53,657 nucleotides of DNA, taken from contig NZ_LWUA01000179.1 of assembly GCF_005222955.1 (NCBI RefSeq), positions 1-53,657 of the forward strand. The letters are read 5' to 3'. Positions 24,406 to 32,133 of the stretch are shown piece after piece. Below the pieces are notes generated by a model that did no database searches, had not been told where the DNA came from, and saw only the letters and a list, made by a program, of their open reading frames with translations. The first letter of the stretch is position 1. Each line of letters starts with the position of its first letter. The position numbers and the translations under genes were made by a program. Origin of the DNA: Blastococcus sp. CCUG 61487. Lineage in GTDB: Bacteria > Actinomycetota > Actinomycetes > Mycobacteriales > Geodermatophilaceae.

Positions 24406-24695
24406 CGGCTGGCCGTGGAGACACGTGTGCCGTTGGCAGCAGTGTTCGGTTTCGAGCACTGTCTGTCAACAGGACGCGCACGACGAGTGCGACGAGGCCG
24501 GTCCCGCAGCCCTTCCAGGTCCGCCTTCGCGTAGAGCGGGCGGCCCCTCGCGTCGAGCCCACGCGGGGCCAGGAGCGGCAGCCGGTCGGGGCCGGCGGGC
24601 TCGCTTGCCCACCGCCGCACCGTCCCCGCCGGAACACCGACCACGGCGGGGGCCTCGTGCGCCGCGACCAGCTGCACCCGATCCAGGATGCTCAC
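24402..24695 (-). CDS. HTH DNA-binding protein (MerR/excisionase-like)
   Basis: 97 aa, GTG start with GTGA overlap. The N-terminal half reads as a helix-turn-helix of the MerR/HTH_17 kind: VQLVAAHEAPAVVGVPAGTVRRWASE followed by a wing (LAPRGLDARGRPLYAKADLEGLR). The C-terminus is basic and probably disordered. It precedes the HNH/packaging genes and could be a late-gene regulator or a packaging accessory. Confidence 0.65.
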   Translation of the reverse strand: MSILDRVQLVAAHEAPAVVGVPAGTVRRWASEPAGPDRLPLLAPRGLDARGRPLYAKADLEGLRDRPRRTRRARPVDRQCSKPNTAANGTRVSTASR

Positions 24696-25099
24696 GCCAG
24701 CCGCCACTCCTCCTGGTAGTCGGGGTGATCGGCGTACGGGAGCGCGAGAGCGCGGAGCGCGAAGAGCAGTGCGCTGCGGTAGTTGATCGGGTCACCGCGG
24801 ACGATCAGAACACCGGCTTCGTGGTGGCGGAACTGGTCGACGATCAGCCGCTTGGCGTCGCACTCGGCCAGAACGCGGGCCGGGTCCCAGGCCAGCACAT
24901 GCGCCACCGCCTGACCGTCGACGTCGGCGACGCCATACCCCGAGCGGGGGAGGGTGCCGTCGGACGCCACGATATGCCTGGACTGTGCCCAGACGCCCGC
25001 CCCAGACTCCTGCCACCTGGAGCCGCGCTGGCTGGCTTCTCGTGCGCGTTCCTCGTCCTCGGTGAAGCGTGCCAGCAGGAACTCGGCGAGCGCGGTCAC
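24692..25099 (-). CDS. DUF6221 family protein
   Basis: 135 aa; of two adjacent GTG codons the second gives the usual GTGA overlap and better spacing from GGAGG. The pattern LAEFLLARFTEDEERARE ... HVLAWDPARVLAECDAKRLIVDQF ... RALALPYADHPDYQEEW is the signature of DUF6221 proteins, abundant in actinophages and Streptomyces prophages. Their function is unknown. Confidence 0.82.
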   Translation of the reverse strand: MTALAEFLLARFTEDEERAREASQRGSRWQESGAGVWAQSRHIVASDGTLPRSGYGVADVDGQAVAHVLAWDPARVLAECDAKRLIVDQFRHHEAGVLIVRGDPINYRSALLFALRALALPYADHPDYQEEWRLA

Positions 25100-25209
25100 C
25101 ACTTCCTCCGTTGCTTGCGACGGGTCACCAGCCGGGCGCGGAGCCGCGGGCCCAGTTGGTCACCGCCGACCAGGTCGAGGATGTAACCGGGCGGGGTCAT
25201 GTTGGTCAT
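25096..25209 (-). CDS. Very small basic protein (37 aa)
   Basis: Begins MTNMTPPGYILDLVGGDQLG and ends in a strongly basic run (RLRARLVTRRKQRRKW). A GGAGGAG site lies six bases before the ATG, and both ends overlap neighbours (ATGA and GTGA), so it is very likely translated. A nucleic-acid-binding role is possible from the charge alone. Confidence 0.6.
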   Translation of the reverse strand: MTNMTPPGYILDLVGGDQLGPRLRARLVTRRKQRRKW

Positions 25210-25391
25210 CGTCTCCTCCGAGGCTTGCGGGCGGGCGGGTGGCCGACGTGGTGATGCCCGCCAGCCGGACAGCGGTAGGCCAGGACCGCGCGCCCGTCGT
25301 ACCGGCGGCGGTTCAGCTGCCGGGCCCGGTCCTGCGCCTCGATCTTGCTGAGCTTGTCCTTCTCGGGGAAGGGGCAGGCCTTCGCCTTCAC
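25206..25391 (-). CDS. Small zinc-ribbon-like protein
   Basis: 61 aa from the GTG that overlaps the upstream stop. It has Cys and His residues spaced as in small actinophage zinc-ribbons (KAKACPFPEKDKLSKIEAQ ... VLAYRCPAGGHHHVGH). The basic C-terminus RKPRRRR would favour nucleic acid. Function unknown. Confidence 0.62.
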   Translation of the reverse strand: MKAKACPFPEKDKLSKIEAQDRARQLNRRRYDGRAVLAYRCPAGGHHHVGHPPARKPRRRR

Positions 25392-25672
25392 AGCCACCGG
25401 TCCATGCGCTCGAGCAGCCAGGCCTTGCCCCTCTGCCATCGGCTGAGTTCCCAGTCGACGTCGACGCGGACGACGGCCTCGCGGCGCACGTGCACCTGCG
25501 AGCGGCCGGCGTCGAGGTCGAAGCTGAGCGTCTCCACGTCAGGGTCGCCCAACTCCTCCAGGAGCGTGAACACTTCCTGAGCATCGGTCCGCCGGAGACG
25601 GACGTACTGCCCGTCGACGGTGCACACGGTGACCCGAGGGGCGACGTCGGGCAGCTGGTCGTCGATGCTCAT
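25388..25672 (-). CDS. Phage protein of unknown function
   Basis: 94 aa, ATG in an ATGA overlap. Mixed alpha/beta: VTVCTVDGQYVRLRRTDAQEVFTLLEELG and VETLSFDLDAGRSQVHVRREAVVRVDVDW, ending in a helix. The start of the beta segment (APRVTVCTVDGQYVRL) looks like a small barrel. No family recognised. Confidence 0.6.
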   Translation of the reverse strand: MSIDDQLPDVAPRVTVCTVDGQYVRLRRTDAQEVFTLLEELGDPDVETLSFDLDAGRSQVHVRREAVVRVDVDWELSRWQRGKAWLLERMDRWL

Positions 25673-26961
25673 GCGGTCACGCCCAGCGTGCGGCCGAGGA
25701 ACCGCCACTCGCGGTGGGTCCAGGTGCTACCGCACCGTCGGCATTCGATGCTGTCGGAGTAGGCGCTCGCCTGCAGCGGCGTCCCGCAGGTGATCTCCTC
25801 GCCGTCCTCGTCGAGCTGGCCGGTACCGACGGGGCAATAGCCGATGCGGGCAGGCGTCGGCTCGCCGTGGACGCGGCCGAGGTCGGTGCGCAGATCGCGC
25901 AGCCCCGACCAGTAGTCGGTCACCCAGTCCTGGGCGCAGACCCAGTCGTTATGGGTGGTGAGCAGGTTGATCGCGCTGAAGATCGTGAGCCCGTGGCGGG
26001 TGCCACGCGTGGGCCGGTGTCCGTGCCCACCGCGGACGGCCAGCTCCTGGTCGCCCTGCCCGGACGGGCGGGTGACGTGGCCGGCCGAGCAGATGGCGAA
26101 CAGGCCGGTGGTGCGCGCGCCCATCTCGATGCGGACGATCCGGCGGTACTCGGTGGGCCGGTCGCAGAGCTCCAGCAGACCGGCATTCGGGCCGTCGGGG
26201 ATCGGCAGCTCGACCGGGCATCGTCCGGCGCCGAGCATCTGCCGGCCGATGCGCACGCGGTCGGTCCACCGGTCGAGGAAGCCGACGACGCTGGTCGGCT
26301 CGTTGTCCCTCGGGTTGATCGACCGCTGCCGCGGCTGCCGCGGGCTCTGCACGAGGGCCAGCTCGGCGCGCGCCCGGTCGAGCTCGGTGGCCGCGCCGCG
26401 GGCCTGGTCGCTGCGGGGACCGAAGACGGCGACCGCCCGGTCGAGGGCCTTGCTCGCGGCCGCGGCCTGCTCGGTGAGGTCGGCTAGCAGCTGCTCGCGG
26501 TCGACGTCGTCCTCGCCCGGCGGGGCTGGCGCCGGCCGTGCGTCGGGGACCCAGGTGCCGCGGGTGGAGCGGAGGTCGGTGAGGGCGGCCGCGGGGATGC
26601 TCGCCGGCACCGGGGCGACCGGCTCGTCCTTGATCCGCTTCCGCCCGCCGTCCTGGGTGCGGGGCGCGGAGCCAGCGGCGATGACGAGCTCTAGGCCGAC
26701 CGCGAGCTCGAGCACCTCGGTGAGGGTGCGCTTGATCCGGTCGGCGCACGGGCGGCAGGTGAGTAGCCCGTCGGCCCGCGGCCGCGGCGGGCGCGGCCAG
26801 AGTTCGGTGCGGGTGCGGTCGGCGCAGCCGAGCACGCACAGCTGCTCGGACGTAGCGCCCGCGGAGCCGCATCCGCCGGGCACCGTGCACGGCGGCGGGT
26901 GCGCGCCGGGGCCTCCGTGGCAGGCGCAGTTGCCGCGGCAGGGGCAGGAGGAGGTGCTCAC
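25669..26961 (-). CDS. Cys-rich zinc-binding protein of unknown function
   Basis: 430 aa. The first 75 residues contain four Cys clusters (SSCPCRGNCACHG, PPPCTVPGGCGS, LCVLGC, LTCRPCADR), and the last 60 a further zinc ribbon (YCPVGTG...CGTPLQA...IECRRCGSTW). The middle has a helical coiled segment (REQLLADLTEQAAAASKALDRAV...) and a domain with VVGFLDRWTDRVRIGRQML. Proteins of this outline are frequent in actinophage early regions, often with HTH activity at the C-terminus, but have no proven role. Confidence 0.65.
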   Translation of the reverse strand: MSTSSCPCRGNCACHGGPGAHPPPCTVPGGCGSAGATSEQLCVLGCADRTRTELWPRPPRPRADGLLTCRPCADRIKRTLTEVLELAVGLELVIAAGSAPRTQDGGRKRIKDEPVAPVPASIPAAALTDLRSTRGTWVPDARPAPAPPGEDDVDREQLLADLTEQAAAASKALDRAVAVFGPRSDQARGAATELDRARAELALVQSPRQPRQRSINPRDNEPTSVVGFLDRWTDRVRIGRQMLGAGRCPVELPIPDGPNAGLLELCDRPTEYRRIVRIEMGARTTGLFAICSAGHVTRPSGQGDQELAVRGGHGHRPTRGTRHGLTIFSAINLLTTHNDWVCAQDWVTDYWSGLRDLRTDLGRVHGEPTPARIGYCPVGTGQLDEDGEEITCGTPLQASAYSDSIECRRCGSTWTHREWRFLGRTLGVTA

Positions 26962-27389
26962 TGGTCGGGGGTCTCCTCGGTCGGTGGAGCTTCGGCGGGG
27001 ATGAGGTGGGAGAGGCCTGCGCCGAGGACCTCCTGCAGATGGATGACGAACTGCCGCTGGGTGAGATGCGGGGCCTGGCCGACGAGGGCGGCCATGCCGG
27101 CGACTGCCTTGCCGAGCTGCGGGTCGGACAGGTGGTCGACGGGGAGCCGGAGCTCGAGCAGGAGGTGACGGGCCGTGAGGTGGGTGAGCGTGCGGCAGTG
27201 GTCGGGCATCGGGTCGTCTTCGCCGGCCGGGATGCAGCGGCCGGCGAGCTGGTAGATCCCCTTGCGGGTGACCTCGCAGTCGCAGTCGCCGCGCTCGTTG
27301 GCGGTCGCCGTGGTGGTGGCCAGGTACCGCTGCAGGTCGGTGATCCGGGTGAAGAAGGGCTCCATGGCGCGGAGCTCGGTGGCGCGCAT
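26958..27389 (-). CDS. Phage protein of unknown function, helical
   Basis: 143 aa, ATG overlapping a TGA (TGATG context) upstream and coupled to the Cys-rich gene downstream. It has DCDCEVTRKGIYQLAGRC and DHCRTLTHLTARHLLLELRLP, with Cys residues that may bind metal, and helical segments throughout. Not recognised. Confidence 0.55.
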   Translation of the reverse strand: MRATELRAMEPFFTRITDLQRYLATTTATANERGDCDCEVTRKGIYQLAGRCIPAGEDDPMPDHCRTLTHLTARHLLLELRLPVDHLSDPQLGKAVAGMAALVGQAPHLTQRQFVIHLQEVLGAGLSHLIPAEAPPTEETPDQ

Positions 27390-27411
27390 CAGCTGGCCGT
27401 CTCGGTGGTCA

Positions 27412-28614
27412 TCAGGTTCCTCCTGGGCGGGAGCGGCGGCGTCCCCGGCGGGTGCGGCGAGGACTGGCGGTGCGGGGTGACGGCGGATCGGGTGGGCGGG
27501 CAGGCGAGGCGCGGGTGGGCGGTGAGCCACCCGACCCGACCCGACCCGACCCGTCCCGATCCCGTCCCGCCCCAGACCGATCGGTCGGGATTCGGTCGGT
27601 GCGCGACTCGGGCGCCGCTACTCCCGCGGGGGCGGGGTGCGTTGCGCCTGGTGCGCTGTCCGCATTCGGCTTCGCGACTCCCGCCTGGCTGGCGGGGTGC
27701 TGATCGGCCGGCGGTGGCGCCGCGACTCCCTGGGCGGGGTGCGTTGCGCCGATGGTGCCCGTACCCGGTGCCGCGACGCCCACCTGGTTGGTGGGGTGCT
27801 GGTCGTCGGGTGCGGTGGTGCTCCGGGCCGGCGCCGCAGCGCCCGCCTGGGGGGCGGGGCGCGACACCTCCGACCCGGACGTCGTGGGGGTGTCGAACAG
27901 CTTCGCGCGTTCGCCGATGACCGCGCCGGCGGGGACGGGGTGGCCGCGGTCGGCGAGCTGGTCGACGGTGGAGCGGATGAAGATCAGTGGGGAGGGCGGG
28001 GGGCGGAGCTGCCAGCGGGCGTCGTAGTCGGCGCGGGCAGCGGGATCGTCGCGAGCGTCGAGCCACTCCTTGCCGCGGCGGCCGTTGCAGCCGCGGCAGG
28101 CGACGACGAGGTCGTCGGGGCCGGTAGCGCGCTGGCCGGCATTCAGGTGGTCGAGGGTCTTGCCGCGGGCGGAGCGGTTGTCGGAGGGTTGGACGACGCG
28201 GCCGCACCAGCGGCAGGCGTCGCCGTCGCGGAGCCAGGCCGCCACCTGGAACTCGGGGTTCTGGGTGTCGGCCTTCTGCTGCTTCTCCCACGCGACTTCG
28301 GCGGCGAGGCGGATGTGAATCAGCTCGGGGGCGTCGTCGATGAGCTTCCAGCGGCGGCCGGCGCCGCGGCCGTCGAGTGGCCGGATCAGGCCGGCGCGTT
28401 CGCAGCGGCGCAGCAGCTGGCCGGCGACCTGGCCGCCGGCGAGGTTGATCTGCCCCCGGGTGATCACGTAGTCGGTGGAGCTGTTCGCCGACAGCGCGGC
28501 GAGCTCGAGGAAGAAGCCGCGGCAGGCCGGGCCCATGAGCGGGGCGGCCGGGTCGTTGAGCGCGAGGACGCGGGGGTCGGTGGCGAAGGTGTCGCCGACG
28601 CGCAGCCATGCCAC
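27412..28614 (-). CDS. Winged-helix protein with HNH nuclease domain
   Basis: 400 aa from GTG with GGAGGAGG nine bases upstream. The N-terminus MAWLRVGDTFATDPRVLAL ... ITRGQINLAGGQVAGQLLRRCERAGLIRPLD is the winged-helix type common in replication-initiation or DnaT-like proteins of actinophages. Residues about 138-185 are a clear HNH motif: CRWCG, TLDHLN, DDLVVACRGCNGRRGKEW. The C-terminal 170 residues are low complexity with repeated GVAAP-like units. In the absence of a recognisable polymerase or helicase it may be the closest thing to a replication protein here, or a nuclease. Confidence 0.72.
   Translation of the reverse strand: MAWLRVGDTFATDPRVLALNDPAAPLMGPACRGFFLELAALSANSSTDYVITRGQINLAGGQVAGQLLRRCERAGLIRPLDGRGAGRRWKLIDDAPELIHIRLAAEVAWEKQQKADTQNPEFQVAAWLRDGDACRWCGRVVQPSDNRSARGKTLDHLNAGQRATGPDDLVVACRGCNGRRGKEWLDARDDPAARADYDARWQLRPPPSPLIFIRSTVDQLADRGHPVPAGAVIGERAKLFDTPTTSGSEVSRPAPQAGAAAPARSTTAPDDQHPTNQVGVAAPGTGTIGATHPAQGVAAPPPADQHPASQAGVAKPNADSAPGATHPAPAGVAAPESRTDRIPTDRSGAGRDRDGSGRVGSGGSPPTRASPARPPDPPSPRTASPRRTRRGRRRSRPGGT
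27529..27558. repeat. Pentanucleotide tandem repeat (ACCCG)
   Basis: Five ACCCG units plus one TCCCG, near the 3' end of the winged-helix/HNH gene, encoding Gly/Ser/Arg/Val. The five-base unit means that slippage would change the reading frame of the last residues only. Confidence 0.8.
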
Positions 28615-28687
28615 GGGGCGTCACCTCCTCCAGGTCGTGTCGGTGCGGGGCAGGGTGGTCGGGTGGTGCGGGGTGGGCGCGGGGCGT

Positions 28688-28704
28688 CCCAGCGGCGCGC
28701 TGGG
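28688..28704. repeat. Short inverted repeat between two early genes
   Basis: CCCAGCG / CGCTGGG arms of seven bases with a three-base loop in the 119-base gap upstream of the winged-helix/HNH gene. It may be an attenuator or an operator. The rest of the gap is G-rich and shows nothing else. Confidence 0.35.
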
Positions 28705-28733
28705 GCGGCGGACCCCCGGGTGGTGTGCACGGG

Positions 28734-28994
28734 TCACCCCGAGCTGATGGGGGTCAGAGCCGACGGCGCGGTCGCGGCCTGGGGCAGCTGCCGGTGCGGC
28801 GCGGGCCGGACGGGCGGGCGCGGTGGCATTCGGCGCACGAGCTGCTCGGGCGGCACCTGGCGGCCGGTGTGCCGGGCCGCGTGAGCGAGCTGCGCGAGCC
28901 GGATCTCCTCGGCCACCTCGTCGAGCGGCACCCGCGGGGCGACCGTCTCGGAGCAGGTCGGGCACGTCCACCGGTCAGCGACAGCGGTGCCCAT
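28734..28994 (-). CDS. Small protein with zinc-finger motif
   Basis: 86 aa, MGTAVADRWTCPTCSETVAPRVPLDEVAEE. One CPTC pair near the N-terminus, then an amphipathic helix (IRLAQLAHAARHTG) and a Pro/Arg-rich tail. One of many single-Cys-pair small proteins in this region; possibly binds zinc as a dimer or with His residues. Confidence 0.55.
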   Translation of the reverse strand: MGTAVADRWTCPTCSETVAPRVPLDEVAEEIRLAQLAHAARHTGRQVPPEQLVRRMPPRPPVRPAPHRQLPQAATAPSALTPISSG

Positions 28995-29009
28995 CACGGC
29001 GCACCTACC

Positions 29010-29270
29010 GTGGCGGTCGTGTGGACACCGACACCGGACGAGGACCTCGAGCGCGAGCTGCGGGCCGCGCTCGCCCGTCCCGGCGCATCTTGGGTGTCCC
29101 CGCCGAAGCCGGTCGCCGTGAGAGGTAGGCCCGGACACACCGGATGGCTGTGGGGCCGGATGCGCACCGCCGAGGGCGCCTGGCTCGGCCTGGCCACCGT
29201 CCACCAGGGCTTCTTCTTCGAGCGGCCCCTGCTGGACTGGTACCGGGCCGAGCAGCTGCGCGTGCTCTGA
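29010..29270 (+). CDS. Small protein on the opposite strand, unknown
   Basis: 86 aa (or 83 from a GTG nine bases later), starting VAVVWTPTPDEDLERELRAALARP. The C-terminal half (GHTGWLWGRMRTAEGAWLGLATVHQGFFFERPLLDWYRAEQLRVL) has strong Trp/Phe content and looks like a small beta barrel. It lies between two minus-strand genes with 15- and 4-base gaps, so its promoter must lie inside the neighbouring gene. Apart from the repressor it is the only prophage gene on this strand. No ribosome site is obvious, so leaderless translation is possible. Confidence 0.6.
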   Translation: MAVVWTPTPDEDLERELRAALARPGASWVSPPKPVAVRGRPGHTGWLWGRMRTAEGAWLGLATVHQGFFFERPLLDWYRAEQLRVL

Positions 29271-29274
29271 GCAG

Positions 29275-30525
29275 TCACAGCCGTCGACCACCCGGGGGCC
29301 GCAGCAGCTCGCCCTCAGCGCCGGTCGGGTTGTCCATGTGCCGCTTGAAGATCTCGGAGATCGCAGCGGAGGACCGCCCCTCGGGGAACGAGGCGGAGGC
29401 CGGTTCGACGCCGTAGAAGAACGCGAAGTGGCGGCAGATGGTCGCCGAGTCGGGGTTCTCGAAGGCGATCACACGGTCGATGCGGCCCGGGCGCTTCAGC
29501 GCCGGGTCCAGCCGCTCCGGGTGGTTCGTCGTCAGGATCGTCACGAGCCCGTGAGGCGTGGCGACGCCGTCGAGCGCATTCAGCAGACCGGCGGTCGAGA
29601 TGTCCTTGGTGGAGCCGGCCTGGACCGTCCGGGTGGTTGCTGCGGTGAGGGAGTCGATGTCCTCGAGCAGCAGCACGCCGTGCGGCCTGACCTCGGTGAG
29701 CAGGTCGACCAGCTTCACGTCCTCGGCGATGCCGCTCAGCTGCGCGTACCAGAGGTCCATCGAGAGGGCGTTCGTGATCGCCTTCACCGCGCTCGTCTTC
29801 CCGGTTCCGGGAGGGCCGGTGAGGAGGTAGGCGCGGTGGTACGGGATGCCGCGGCGCACGTAGTCGCCCTCGCGGTCACGGAAGTCCCGGAGGTCCCGGT
29901 ACAGCTCCTCCAGGACGTTGCCGGCGGCCACGACCGACTCCATGGTGCGGGCCGGCAGGTCGCTGCGACGCTGCCAGTGCGACCACCTGTCGAGCACCAT
30001 CAGACCGGGCTTGCGCTTCTCGTCCTGGCGCGACTGGTCGAGGCGGCGCATGAGGTCGACCACGGCGTCCCGGCCGGCCTGCGAGCGGGCCTGGAACACC
30101 AGCCTCGGCGGCGGCAGGAACCGCTCGCTCTGGACCGGGCCCGGTCGACCAGCGGCCGGCGTGCCGGGACCGTCGACGAACACCTCCACGCCGTGCCCGT
30201 CCACGGTGATGCGCTGCCTCGTCTCGCCGTCGATCAGGAACCGCAGCTGGGGGATGCTCGGCTGGTCGGGGCCCGACGGTGGCCGCTCGGTGCGAGCGAG
30301 CAGCGCCCGGCGCCCCAGCGTCTCGTGGTGATCCATGAGCCACTGGTTGACGGCCACGAACAGGTCGTCGTCGGCGGCGATCGCCACCTTCCAGGACCGC
30401 TGCTCCTTCCACTCCTCCCAGAGCCGCTTCCCAGCCTCCTGCGCGGCGGAGACCGCCAACGCGGTGAGAGTGGGCAACGGCAGCTGCTTCGGCCGCTGAA
30501 CCGGGCCCGTCGTCCGGCTGTCCAT
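29275..30525 (-). CDS. Bcs1-like AAA+ ATPase
   Basis: 416 aa. The AAA+ domain is complete: Walker A GPPGTGKT (237-244), Walker B LLLEDIDS (285-292), sensor-1 LTTNHPERLD (about Asn334) and the arginine finger region KRPGRID (344-350). Before the Walker A the sequence DFRDREGDYVRRGIPYHRAYLL and the earlier RTMESVVAAGN match the Bcs1 subfamily (compare the RGIPYRRGYLL of Bcs1), whose founding member moves folded proteins across the mitochondrial inner membrane. The N-terminal 170 residues are not recognised, and no membrane helix is seen, so it is probably a soluble remodelling ATPase. Its start overlaps the ParB-like gene stop (TGATG), suggesting they work together. Confidence 0.85.
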   Translation of the reverse strand: MDSRTTGPVQRPKQLPLPTLTALAVSAAQEAGKRLWEEWKEQRSWKVAIAADDDLFVAVNQWLMDHHETLGRRALLARTERPPSGPDQPSIPQLRFLIDGETRQRITVDGHGVEVFVDGPGTPAAGRPGPVQSERFLPPPRLVFQARSQAGRDAVVDLMRRLDQSRQDEKRKPGLMVLDRWSHWQRRSDLPARTMESVVAAGNVLEELYRDLRDFRDREGDYVRRGIPYHRAYLLTGPPGTGKTSAVKAITNALSMDLWYAQLSGIAEDVKLVDLLTEVRPHGVLLLEDIDSLTAATTRTVQAGSTKDISTAGLLNALDGVATPHGLVTILTTNHPERLDPALKRPGRIDRVIAFENPDSATICRHFAFFYGVEPASASFPEGRSSAAISEIFKRHMDNPTGAEGELLRPPGGRRL

Positions 30526-31769
30526 CAGCGGCCGCCGGAGATCTTCGGGCCGTCGCCGGGGGTGCGGTTGTAGGCGGTGGCGATCGCCATGGCCATCAGC
30601 TGGTGCAGCGGCCCGTCCTCGAAGTCGCGCAGCGAGCTGGCGGAGGCGCGGAGCTGCTCGGGGCGGGTCTTGGCCAGCGCCGTGCGGAGGCGCTCGACGT
30701 CGATGTTCGGGTGGAGGTGCAGGAGCTGGCCGACGCCGGTGACCAGCGGCGCCTGGTAGGCCGCGGCCGCGGTGCCGTAGGCGGCGAAGAGGACCGCCAG
30801 GGTGCCGTCGAGCAGGGCCGGGCCGCCGAGCTTCAGCAGCTTCTCGGCGGCGCCGTAGGAGCGCATGACGCCGTCGGTCGGTTCGGGGCCGACGCGGAGC
30901 CCGTGGGCGGCGGCGATCGCCTCGACCTCGAGCACGACGGGGTCGCCGGATCCGCGGCGGGCACGCCACCGGTCGAAGCCGGTGAGCTTCTTGGTGGTGC
31001 GGTCCAGCTCGTGCATGAGCGCGGCTTCCTGGGCGACGGTGAGGCCCTCGTGGACGTTGCAGGGCAGCCACACGTCGCCGCCGGCGGGGGAGACGCGGGC
31101 CGCGGCGGCGGCGCGGTGCTGGCCGTTGATGACCGCGTACCGCTTCCCGCCGTCGGCGTCGGCGCCCTCGCCGCGGTCGGAGACGTCGATGACGCCGACC
31201 ATGCGCGGGTCCCACGCGGCGACCATGCGCTTCACGCGGGGCTCGTCGAGGGGTCGCTGGTAGGAGTGGTCGACGCCGAGGTCGCGGGCCTGCAGCACGG
31301 TGACGTACGTGGAGGAGGCGGTGGGCAGGGCTGGCGTGTCGCTGTCGGGGGCGGGCTCGGCCTGAACGTCGATCTCGGCGGCGGGCTGGTCGGCGCGCAC
31401 CGGCTCGACGTCGCCGGGCTGCTCGCCGAGATCTCCGACCGGCTCGGCCGGCGGGTCGGCCTCCTCGACGAGGATGCCGCGGTCGGCGAGCTCGTGCTGC
31501 AGCTCCTCGAGCCGCTGGTCCTGCTCCTTCCGGAGGGCCTCCCGTGAAGGCATCGGGGTGTACGGCGCCGGCGACATCGGGGGCGGGCCCTGCCGGCCGT
31601 CGAACACCCAGTCGACCAGGGCCTCGTCCCACCAGCCGGTGCGCTCACCGATGGCGTACACCTGCTCGACGGACTTGGTGCGCAGCCGCTCCTCGATCGC
31701 CCGAGCGGCGCGATCGAGATCGCCGGACAGCTCGATAGGCGGGTGGAGGTCGGCGGGGGACGTGGTCAC
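30525..31769 (-). CDS. ParB-like (DUF6551-type) protein
   Basis: 414 aa from GTG with GGAGT upstream. After an acidic, disordered first half, residues about 165-240 show the ParB/Srx-like fold: VTVLQARDLGVDHSYQRPLDEPRVKRMVAAWDPRMVGVIDVSDRGEG and RYAVINGQHRAAAAARV (the GQHR motif corresponds to the nucleotide-binding GxxR box). The C-terminal part is helical, with LDRTTKKLTGFDRWRARR. Phages carry many such DUF6551-like proteins; enzymatic role not established. Coupled to the Bcs1-like ATPase gene. Confidence 0.75.
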   Translation of the reverse strand: MTTSPADLHPPIELSGDLDRAARAIEERLRTKSVEQVYAIGERTGWWDEALVDWVFDGRQGPPPMSPAPYTPMPSREALRKEQDQRLEELQHELADRGILVEEADPPAEPVGDLGEQPGDVEPVRADQPAAEIDVQAEPAPDSDTPALPTASSTYVTVLQARDLGVDHSYQRPLDEPRVKRMVAAWDPRMVGVIDVSDRGEGADADGGKRYAVINGQHRAAAAARVSPAGGDVWLPCNVHEGLTVAQEAALMHELDRTTKKLTGFDRWRARRGSGDPVVLEVEAIAAAHGLRVGPEPTDGVMRSYGAAEKLLKLGGPALLDGTLAVLFAAYGTAAAAYQAPLVTGVGQLLHLHPNIDVERLRTALAKTRPEQLRASASSLRDFEDGPLHQLMAMAIATAYNRTPGDGPKISGGR

Positions 31770-31975
31770 AGGAGACTCCTCGGGGAAGTGGGACGACGGC
31801 GGGGGCGGTTCCAGAGCGACGGCAGGTCGACGGGGTGCTGAGCGGTTCTCCGGCAGCGCTGGCACATGCAGCCGCCTTTCGGGAACCGCTCGACGATGTG
31901 GCCGAACAGCCAGCAGGTGACGGCAGCGCGGACGCTGACGGAGAGCGGTTCCGGGTCCCGGTGGCAGCCGCTCAC
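31766..31975 (-). CDS. Small Cys-rich protein
   Basis: 69 aa, GTG start in a GTGA overlap on both sides. Contains SGCHRD, VTCWLFGHIVERFPKGGCMCQRC: a plausible zinc site of four Cys plus His. Basic C-terminus (NRPRRRPTSPRS). The GCMCxRC pattern recurs in actinophage small proteins. Function unknown. Confidence 0.6.
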   Translation of the reverse strand: MSGCHRDPEPLSVSVRAAVTCWLFGHIVERFPKGGCMCQRCRRTAQHPVDLPSLWNRPRRRPTSPRSLL

Positions 31976-32133
31976 CGCTCTTCGGCCTCGGCGTGCTTGT
32001 GGCGCACCTCGGCGGCCGCCAGGTCGAGGGCGCGCGCCAGTTCCTCCGGGGTCGTGCAGGCGGCGAAGTCCACCCGCACGTCGACGTGCACGCCGTACCC
32101 GTCGGCCTGGGCGCGGAGCTGGTGGCGGCTCAT
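31972..32133 (-). CDS. Small helical protein (53 aa)
   Basis: MSRHQLRAQADGYGVHVDVRVDFAAC... with a beta segment followed by an alpha helix (PEELARALDLAAAEVRHKHAEAEER). Overlaps both neighbours by ATGA/GTGA. Not recognised. Confidence 0.6.
   Translation of the reverse strand: MSRHQLRAQADGYGVHVDVRVDFAACTTPEELARALDLAAAEVRHKHAEAEER

Noticed and set aside
27529-27558. CRISPR or phase-variation promoter repeat
   Set aside because: A simple ACCCG tandem inside a coding low-complexity tail; no spacers, no promoter context.
27389-28624. Alternative minus-strand frame through the winged-helix/HNH gene
   Set aside because: Arg/Pro/His-rich shadow; the other frame contains a winged helix and a complete HNH motif with a good ribosome site.
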